Assembly: GCA_016584305.1 (NCBI GenBank)
Contig: JACEEZ010001674.1
Coordinates: forward strand, 277,001 to 341,000
Origin: Chionoecetes opilio
Taxonomy: Eukaryota > Arthropoda > Malacostraca > Decapoda > Majidae
Direction of reading: 5' to 3'
DNA length: 64,000 nucleotides
Shown here: piece after piece, positions 56,268 through 64,000 of the stretch
Numbering within the stretch: position 1 is the stretch's first letter
Layout of the letters: every line of letters begins with the position of its first letter
The notes under the pieces: model-generated
Seen by the model: only the letters and a program-made list of their open reading frames with translations
Told to the model about the DNA's origin: nothing
Database searches by the model: none
Position numbers and translations under genes: made by a program

Positions 56268-57309
56268 CAGTCAAACCTCGATATAACGGACCTCGATGTA
56301 ACGGACTTCGGATGTAACGGACTCCATTTGCGGGATAATTCTTCTTTTTTTTCTTTTTTTTGCACATCAGACCGCTTATCGCCGCTTAAATTGTCAACTC
56401 AACATAATTGTATTATTTTCTCATTTTACTTTGGAATGCTTGGGTTTTAAGGAGTTTTGATGTATCACATATTAAGATATATAAGGAAGGAGCCTGTGTT
56501 GCTAGTGATTTAGTGGTAGAAGGTGTGTATTGTTTAAAATAGTGACTATTAGTGTTATGGCGTGGCCGCTGCTACGTCTCCCTGTCACCTCAACACCCTA
56601 AATCACCCTTATCTAAGGTGACACGCAGTGCTACACTGACCTAAATAGTGACACGTGTATAGAACTGCACTTAACAACTATATAATATATATAATAATGA
56701 TCATTAGTATTGATAATAAGCAATACCTTTGGAAGCCACGGCTGAATCTGGCTCGTAGTCTTTTACCTTTCACTAGAGCTTGAGCTTGACTAGCCAGAAG
56801 GTGAGAGAAAGCATCAACATTTTAGGGATAACCCATCACTTTACGGGAGACTTTTTCTTTTTTTTATCTATTTTGGGGTGACTATAATGTCTCATGATGA
56901 TGCTGCTGCTGCCGCGGCCGCGCTGCCAGGCGTGGATGAGCGCCTTGAAAGTATTTTCATATCTTTACTCATATGTATGAATAATAGCAATTCAAATGTG
57001 ATTATATGTCTACATTCAACTAGAATAATGAAATTTCATAGCATACCAAGCAGTAATGAGCGAGCCTGGCTACTTACTACCTCTCCTAATACCAGTCCCG
57101 AACAGTCGTGGGTGAGTGTGCCAAATCCCTGATGTAGCGCTAGTCACTGTTTACCTCCCAACATAGCTACACAGTCTGGTTGTGTGTGATTATTTTTCAT
57201 TTATTTCACATTTTTTTTTTCTTCATATATTTTTCCACCCTTGGGAAAATACCCTCGCTATAACGGACCACTCCTCCCCCCTTTAGTCCGTTATATCGAG
57301 GTTTGACTG
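56268..57309 (+). mobile_element. Tigger-like element, family CAGTCAAACCTCG (copy 3)
   Basis: TA flanks (56266-56267, 57310-57311), three TAACGGA words after the left end, interior collinear with 10824-11973 reversed. Encodes an open 84-residue frame at 56878-57132 (VDERLESIFISLLICMNNSN) equivalent to the one in copy 2. Confidence 0.9.
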
Positions 57310-57421
57310 TATATATATATATTCTTTTTTTAAATTATTTTATCACTGCATTATTCGGATCCTTGCATTACTCGGACCACTCCTTGGCCCAATTAGTCCG
57401 AATACGAGAGGGTTTACTGTA

Positions 57422-58029
57422 TATATATATAATATTGCAACAAACGCCCCCCCCCTTCCTTACCTTTACTGTCCTCAGCTACACCTACTCTGGGCTGCTC
57501 TCTTGAGATGCAGGGAAGCAGGCAGGTGCTTAAGACAGAGGGGGGGACACGTAGCTCGTAAACAGGGCTCGTGCTAGGAATTGAGGACTTACCAGGCTGG
57601 GTTCTCCTTCTCTGGCTGTTCACACACTCAGGGGGGAAGGGTTTAGGCAAACACAAGGGGTCCTTTCACGGTGGTATATTGAAGTAACTCACAGTACAAG
57701 TTGCAAGGTCACTCACTACAAATCTACAACACCTAACACCAATGCAACGTCACAACCCCCGACCTCTTCCTCGGCCGTTGTAGGGACTCGGGAGACGCTA
57801 CATAACCCCCACACAACCCCAGTACCTTTCACAGGCACACTACAGTAGCCGCCTCATCAGGCGCCACAATCCTCCGCGGCCGCCACAAGCCAGGCGCCGC
57901 AATCCTACCACAGGGTCTTACCTCCTCGCAAGCTCAACCTTGCGACTATCCACTGTGGCCGCATCCTTCTGCAGCGTCGCCGTCAGTCCACACAGGCGCA
58001 CCACAGTCCACAGGAGACGTCATGTCGCC
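57422..58029. other. Unassigned GC-rich intergenic sequence
   Basis: C-rich start, GCGGCCGCCACAAGCCAGGCG-type words (57880-57905) and a GGCACACTACAGT word at 57835 that recurs at 63903, beyond the large transposon. Possibly part of an LTR or GC-rich repeat; no domain seen. Confidence 0.4.
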
Positions 58030-58403
58030 TTATAGTACAGGAGCATTAGTAAAAATTTAACGAAAACCTAGAAAAAAATAGTAGAAAGCTGATTTTTTCA
58101 GGGGAGCTCCAGAAAACCATAAGCATGTCCACTGTGCAAAGTTCTGCAAATTCAACCTGGTGGCATTTTCAGAATTGAAGATGGCCGCTATAACAATTTG
58201 CGATAAATGGTTAAAATACCAAAATCGGCATAACTGGCAACTTATTACAGTGGACCCATGCCATGTTCATTTTGAGTTAAAATAATTAGCATAAAGTGTA
58301 ACTACTAGTATATTATAATAATAGTGAGTGATAATTAGCATAAATTATAATTAATAGTATATTATAATAATAATAATAATAATTATAATAATAATTTTAT
58401 TTT

Positions 58404-58725
58404 TTTCCCAGGTGCTGTCCATGATGGCCGAGTTTTAAAGTTTTCCCCAAATCAGTAAGAAATCCCATCGTTTCGTGCAGAGGTCCATGAAAAAGGGCCT
58501 TGAGGGACTCCTACGAGCCAGAATTGAAAAAAAGAGGGGTTTCCCGTCTGAAATTTTGGGGGAGGAAGAGGTCACCATTTGCCACCCCCGGTCCATGGAA
58601 AATGTCGTCGCAAATACATTCGACCAGCAGTATTACTTTTTAAAAAAGGGAAAAAGGGGAAAGAAGACCTTTGGGACTCTATTGGGGCCCCTCATCTTAA
58701 AAATTACTTCAAGAACTGAGTTTTA
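58404..58725 (+). pseudogene. Left coding piece of the 5.86-kb transposon
   Basis: An open frame from 58475 reads MQRSMKKGLEGLLRARIEKK then RGFPSEILGEEEV and ends RTEF-stop. No known domain recognised. It lies on the strand of the right-hand coding part, so it may be an N-terminal segment separated by the palindrome. From here rightwards homopolymers look inflated. Confidence 0.4.
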
Positions 58726-58929
58726 AATTTTAAAAGAGTTTGTCTCATTGTGCAAAAAAACCTGAATAGACTACAATGTAGAAAAAAAAGTACCCCGAAA
58801 ACCGTGGGGTTACGGACATTTGTGCTTTTTAAAAAAGCCCCCCTTCAAAGCGAAATTTAAAAGGAAAGCTGGGGGAATCGCCAGGATGGGGGGGGAAGAT
58901 CCCTGTTATTCGCGTACCCAAAGGGGCCC

Positions 58930-61900
58930 CCGGGACATAATTACGTCACGGTTTTTTTTACATCGGTGAAATTGTGGGGATAAGGCGGGGTCACCGCGGG
59001 TGGCCCTACAAAGGGGAAAAACTACGGCGATGGAAAAATTTCGGGGTATTTGCCCCAAAATTGATTTTCCAGTGCTATTTTAAAGTGCTTGTTCTCGCTG
59101 AAAACACTATAGAAAGCCCTGAGGAATGGCTGAGTGCAGGGGGTTTTCAAAAACCAAAAAAAAGAGTCATAAAAGACCCTCGTAAAAAGGTAAGAAAAAT
59201 GGTGGGTTACTTAAGTGCCCCCTACCACTTCCCTTACTTCTTTTTTAGACTCTGCTTTAAATTTTTTTCCGGGTTTAAAAGCCTTGCACATAAAACCATC
59301 ACCTGGGTTTCTTCTCTTTTAATCAGCGGGCACGGAAAAAAGGCCCCGGGAATAAAATTTTCCCCCCAAAAAAAACTAAAAATTTTTTTCATCGCCCGTA
59401 GCCCTTCCCTTTTTGTGGGGCGTACATATTCAGGTTAGATAGATTAAAATTTCCCTTTAAATTAAATTGATTCCTTTTTTTGGGCCCTTTCCTCATAATA
59501 AGTAGTGCTACATCAGGGTTTTAAGTTTTACTTGAAAAGCCAATAAATACTTTTTGGGGCTATCCCAAAACCCCCAAACCTTTGTTTTAAATTTTCTTTT
59601 TACCCCTTTTCATAAAAAAGTTGCATCCCCCGGGGGCCCTTACCCAACCTTGCCTCATGGTACCTGCATGGTCCCTTCTACCGTATTTTTTTCCCTCCCA
59701 AAAATGGGGAAAAACTCCCGACAGAAAAGGTTGGGTTTTGGTTAAGGGCCCTTTTTCGCCCACAGCCTTTCGCCAAACAAATGGGTAATTTGGCCCACAG
59801 GTCATTTCCCCCACACTAGGGTCTATAAAAGCTAGGGGGTTAGGTTATATTTTTTTTAGTGTGTCGAAAACCCCCAAAACCCCCCGCAGGGGGTTAGGTT
59901 AGTTTGTTTGGGCCCTGGGTTTAGGGTGGTTTAGATTTGGGTTTTTGGGGTTGATTTGGTTAGGTTGGGTTAGTTTAATTTTGGTTAGGTTAGGATGGGT
60001 TTTTGGTTAGCTTTTTTTAAAATTTTGGTTGGGTTAGCATACCCGGGGGTCAAGCCCCCTGCTGGGGTTATTTTAAATTTTTGGTTTTAGGTTGGTTTTT
60101 TTTGGTTAGGAATTTTTTCGTCTTTTCGCCCAAAAGGACATTTCGCCAAATGAAAGTAAATTTTCCCCCAATATATGAGAAATTCGCCCACTCTAAAGTC
60201 AATTCGCCCAAAGATAAATGTCACGGAGTCATGAAACTTTTCCCTTCTCGGGCAGAAATGGAATAAACCCCCCGAAACCTTGGGCAAAATGATAAAAAAA
60301 ATTTCTGGGTTTTCCCCTTTACCCCCCCTTTCCCCCCAAACCCAATTTTGGGGGACCTGGGGAATGCGGGGTTTTCGGGTGGGAAAAATTTATGCGTCGG
60401 AAAACACGTAATTAAAAGAGTTGTTGGGGGGGGAAAAATTCCCCTGACTGGGGTAATTTCCTTATATCTTTAAAAAAAATTTCCCAAAAACCCAAAAAAA
60501 ACCTAACCTAACCCAAAATTTCCCAAACCCCCGCAGGGGGGTTACCCCCCGATTTAAACCCAAAACCAAAACCCAAATTTTAACCTAAGCCCAACCTAAC
60601 CCAACCAAAACTAACCCTTTTGATTTAAATTTTGGGTTTGGGTTTGGTAGGTTAGATTTTTGGGTTTGGTTAGGTTAGATTTGGTTATTTTGGTTATCGG
60701 TGGGTCAAGCCCCCTGCTAGGGTAGGTTTTTTTTGGTTTTGGTTTGGTTTTTTTGGTTAGGCAATTTTTTTCTAGATATGGGAAAAATTAAACCCCAGAC
60801 TAGGGAATTTTAAACCCCCCCTACACAAAATCTTTAAATTTCGTGTTTCCACCTAATTTGTTCCCCCCCAAAAAACCCGCCCTTTCCCCCAGGTCCCCCA
60901 AAATTGTTTGGGAGAAGAGGGAAAAATATGGTCAAACACTTTGAAATTTTTCCCTCATTTCGCCCCAAGGGTTTCTGGTGGTTCATTCCATTTTCCCACC
61001 AAAAAGGAAAAAAATAGTTTTAAAAGACTCCCTTACATGGATGTTTTGGGGGAAATTTACTTTAGAGTGGGGAATTGACTCATTAAATTTTGGGGGAAAT
61101 TTAAATTTCATTTGGACGAAATGGCTTGTGGGCGAAATGACGAAAAATTTCCTAAAAAAAAATAAACCCAAAACCCAACCCCAAAAATTTAAACCACCCT
61201 AGCAGGGGGGTTGACCCCCCCTAACCTAACCTAACCCAAAACCCAGCCTAAGCTAACCTAACCTAAACCAAAAATTTAAATTTTCCAAATCTAATCTAAC
61301 CCAACCTAACCAAATCAACCTAAATAAACCCCAACAACCTCCCCACCTAAACCAAAAAAAATCTAACCTAACCCCCCTAGCGGGGGGTTTTAGGGTTTTT
61401 CGACACACTAAACAAATATAAAACCCAACCCCCCTAAACTCCTATTTGACTCCATAGTGTGGGCGAAAAAGACTCCATAGTGTTGGGGAAAAAGACTCCA
61501 TAGTGTGAGCGAAATGGCTCTAGGTGTGGCCGGGGGAAAAAACAGGGGGGCGAAAGGGCCGGAAAACCCAACCCAAAAATTACTGTCGGGGAGTTTTTCC
61601 CCCTTTGTGTAAAGGGGCAAAAATATTGGGGAGACACAGTCCCATGCAGGTACATGGGGAAGGGTGGGTAAAATCCCGTGGTTTACAACTTGTTTAGGGG
61701 TGGAGTAATAAGATAAAACAAAACAAAGGTTGATGAGGGGGGATGAAAAGGTATTCATTTGGGTGTCAAGTAAAACTTTAAAACCCTTTTGTGCCCTATT
61801 ATTATGAGGGAAAAACAACAAAAGGGAATCAAATTTAAAAAGGTATTTTAATACAAACCATAACATGAATATGTACAGCCTACAAAAAAGAAGACTTTCG

Positions 61901-62390
61901 ACGATGAAAAAAAATTTGATGTTTTTGGGGGAAAATTTATATTCCAGGGCATATTTCCGTTTCTCGCTGATAAAATAGAGGGAAGGGCCCCAGGGGGAGG
62001 TTGATGTGCGAAGGCCCTTTTAAAAACCCGGAAAAAAAGTCCCAGCAAGTCTCATTTAAAAATAAGCAATTTGGGACCATTACTACCTACCAGTTTTCTT
62101 AAAATTTTGCGAGGCTTGTTAGACTCTGTTTTTTTTGGTTTAAGAAGCCTTGACAAACAGCCATTCCCCCAGGGGCTTCTCTATAGTGTTGTCACGAAAA
62201 CAGAGCACAGGGAAAATAAGCACCTGGAAAAATCCAAATTTTGCCCCAAAAAAACTCTAAAATTCCCTTCCCTTTGCCGTAGTTTTTCCCTTCCCTGGTT
62301 CCCCCCCCCCACCCCCCCCGGCGACCCCGCCTTTTCCCCAATGCCCCGATTTAAAAAAAACCCGGGCGTAGTTTTGGGTAGGGTCCCGGG
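58930..62390. repeat. 3.4-kb imperfect palindrome with TTCGCCCA iterons and TTAGG-like blocks
   Basis: The arms match inversely around an axis near 60625. Paired landmarks: AAACACTATAGA (59101) and TCTATAGTGTTG (62181); AGTGTGTCGAAAAC (59858) and TTTTTCGACACACT (61396); TTTTACTTGA (59526) and TCAAGTAAAA (61766). Four clusters of TTTCGCCCA-type words (about 59750, 60120, 60950-61160, 61440-61530) and degenerate TTAGG/CCTAA blocks (59840-60110, 60490-60760, 61210-61380) are mirrored. Homopolymers are long and the arms differ greatly by run length. Confidence 0.7.
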
Positions 62391-62569
62391 TTAATTTTTA
62401 AATTTCCCCTTAAGTCAAAATACCCACCAGGGCTGTTTAGGTCTCTTCAGCTGGCAAAAAAAATTTTCCAAGCGGGGAAAACCCTGAAAGGATTCAAAGG
62501 GGGCCCACCCCCTCAATTGCCCCAAAAAATCGGGATTCCAGAAGTTGTGCCCAAAAATAGGCTGTGGGG

Positions 62570-63439
62570 ATAATTGTCAAACAGAGTGTTGCAGATGCTG
62601 ACTGGCTGATTGCATCAAGTGCCATGATTACATCAACTGCCATAGATGGTGCCCCAACTCAAAATTCACCTGTCGTTGTCGTGGGAACTGATACTGACTT
62701 GCTGGTGATGATGGTCGCACAAGCCACCCAAACATGAATCTTCATATGCTCTGTGGACGGAACCCTTTGCATGTGTACTGTATACGTGAAATCCAGGAAG
62801 CTTGTTCTAGCATCAAACAACACCTGATGTTTGTACATGCAATCACTGGATGTGATACTGTGTCTTCCATATACAATCAAGGGAAAAAAAGGGCCCTTCA
62901 GCTGTTCGATAGTGATGACAATTGGGACTGTTTGAGTGTTTTCTCTCAGTCTGACAGCAGTCAGGATGAGATAGCACGCATAGGAGAGTTGTTTCTACTA
63001 AAGCTGTATGGAGCTGTCCGGCCCAAATTCACTGGACAAGCATCACTATGTTATGTACTTCCGATCTACACGTAGAGCGTCCTTATCCTCATCTGGTTTC
63101 AAGTTGGAATCAATCCCTCCAACTTCAGCAGCTGCCAAGTTCCATAGCTATAGAACATACCATGCTGTTCAGCAATGGCAGGGAAATGAGCTACCACCAA
63201 ATGAGTGGGGGTGGGAGTACAGAGAGGTGATACTTGTTCCAATCTATACCGATAGGCCTGTTGCTCCCGAGAAGGTACTGAAAATGGTATCTTGCGGCTG
63301 CAAGGTAGGGTGTGGAAAGTCATGTCGTTGTTACAAGGCACGGATGGAGTGTACCATAATGTGCACTGGTTGCAGTGGGTACAATTGTAAAAATTCGCTT
63401 GTTCTTGATGTGCAAGGCGAAGGGGATACCACTGATTAG
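62570..63439 (+). pseudogene. Transposon protein: PIN/XPG-like motif and cysteine-rich C terminus
   Basis: Three frames join: SVADADWLIASSAM and VVVVGTDTDLLVMMVA (acidic residues as in PIN/XPG-I nuclease folds), frameshift near 62733, MNLHMLCGRNPLHVYCI, FVHAITGCDTVSSIYNQGKK and EIARIGELFLLKLYG, frameshift near 63030, then SIPPTSAAAKFHSYRTYHAV, WGWEYREVILVPIYTDRPVA and a tail with the cysteine spacing CGCKVGCGKSCRCYK..CTIMCTGCSGYNC, ending TAG-free at TGA/TAG near 63439. I recognise this C-terminal block (HA.tGCDT..., LPPT..A..H..R, CxCxxGC) from many uncharacterised animal transposon-like proteins. Confidence 0.65.
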
Positions 63440-63894
63440 ACATTCCTTCAACATATGGTTGGGTTATTTGTGGTTTCTAATTGGTGTTTTGTACAATATA
63501 ACATAGTTTGGCTATTATAAATGTAACGTACATAACATAGTTGTGGTATTATTAAAATTAAAAAAACAAAAATAAATATTTTTCTTCACCTTATTGAATT
63601 TATGCTAATTATGTCAACTCAAAATATTTTTTATGGCTCCATTGTATTCAGCACACTCTAAAACATAGATGTACACACAAAAATCTTATTACTACAGACT
63701 CAGATGGATGATCATAGTACTTTTCATTTTATCGTTAATTGTGATGGCGGCCATTTTGAATTATGAAAATGCCACGAGGTTGAATTTGCAGAACTTTGCA
63801 TAAGGGCGATATATACAATATTTTGGAGCTCTCCTGAAAAAATCAGCTTTCTACTATTTATTTCCACCTTTTAGCTAATGCTCCTGTACTATTA

Positions 63895-64000
63895 CCTCAC
63901 ACTGGCACACTACAGTGCCTCCCTACGTGCCAGGAGACATCTCTCCACTGGCCCCGCCGTTTCCCTTCGTCGGCGACTCCCACAGGCGGCAGCCCGCGCG
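63895..64000. other. Unassigned GC-rich sequence at window end
   Basis: Continues the sequence interrupted at 58029 (both sides are C-rich and contain GGCACACTACAGT-like words). No coding assignment. Confidence 0.4.

Larger units (their letters stand above)
55153..57419. mobile_element. Tigger-like element, TIR CAGTAAACCCTCTCGTATTCGG
   Basis: TA-flanked inverse ends (55153 and 57419). Three TATTCGGAC-type words follow the left end (CGTATTCGG, TTTATTCGG, ACATTATTCGG). The interior has a segment (55700-55830) homologous to the CAGTCAAACC family, then a LINE 3' end (55870-56075), then a whole CAGTCAAACC element (56268-57309). No transposase. Confidence 0.9.
58033..63891 (+). mobile_element. 5.86-kb DNA transposon with TTA TSD and PIN-like/Cys-rich protein
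   Basis: The ends TAGTACAGGAGCATTAG and CTAATGCTCCTGTACTA are perfect inverses with TSD TTA (58030-58032, 63892-63894). Inverse similarity extends about 150 bases inward (TAGTAGAAAGCTGATTTTTTC, TGCAAAGTTCTGCAAATTC, ATGGCCGC). Coding pieces lie at 58404-58725 and 62570-63439. The middle is a noisy palindrome. The 3-base TSD and nuclease-like motif recall the Academ superfamily, which I propose only tentatively. Confidence 0.8.

Noticed and set aside
59840..61430. True telomere or interstitial telomere array
   Set aside because: TTAGG words are degenerate, mirrored and mixed with other sequence; there is no uniform array.

Overview
The window looks like a piece of a repeat-rich arthropod nuclear genome, most likely a decapod crustacean. 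I base this on one spliced, animal-type gene with introns of 8 to 24 kb, dense dinucleotide and trinucleotide microsatellites, tRNA-derived SINEs, many TA-flanked Tigger/pogo-like elements, several LINE clades, and TTAGG-like (arthropod telomere-type) degenerate repeats. The species cannot be named from the sequence alone. There are no operons, rRNA genes or CRISPR arrays.

The one host gene I recognise is NDUFAF5 (complex I assembly factor 5) on the + strand. Its last four coding exons lie at 1593-1679, 9535-9679, 24097-24176 and 47865-48014. All splice sites are GT-AG, the reading frame is continuous, and an AATAAA signal follows at 48140. Only 462 coding bases are spread over 46.4 kb; the introns are 7.9, 14.4 and 23.7 kb. 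Upstream exons lie outside the window.

The rest is mobile DNA, much of it nested, and many boundaries can be proved by target-site duplications (TSDs). Intron 1 (1680-9534) holds a minisatellite, two Tigger-like elements, pieces of a minus-strand LINE, a palindromic element with a Tigger inside it, and SINEs. Intron 2 (9680-24096) holds a TTAA-flanked transposon (10364-14202) containing a solo LTR (10653-13189) that itself contains a Tigger (10824-11973). It also holds a Tigger (15536-21364) with a hAT inside it (8-bp TSD), and a LINE inside the hAT. Intron 3 (24177-47864) holds a TTAA-flanked 6.8-kb element (25946-32748) carrying a second copy of that LINE, a minus-strand Ty3/Gypsy-like LTR retrotransposon (35578-43595), a three-level Tigger nest (44206-46585) and a 30-bp minisatellite. 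Downstream of the gene (48 to 64 kb) lie Harbinger-like MITEs, SINEs, a THAP zinc-finger remnant, more Tigger composites, and a 5.86-kb element (58033-63891). That last element has a TTA TSD, encodes a PIN/XPG-like plus cysteine-rich protein, and is interrupted by a 3.4-kb palindrome.

The most interesting candidate is a LINE whose copies are bounded on both sides by (CA)n microsatellites, which suggests a site preference for CA repeats. Next is a shared terminal design in at least five unrelated-looking Tigger-like terminal families, each ending in three or more iterations of its own short word. Third is the 5.86-kb PIN-like transposon. Parts of the window (about 27.3-46.5 kb and 58.4-62.6 kb) differ from their paralogous copies mainly by single-base indels, so broken frames there may partly be consensus error rather than biology.
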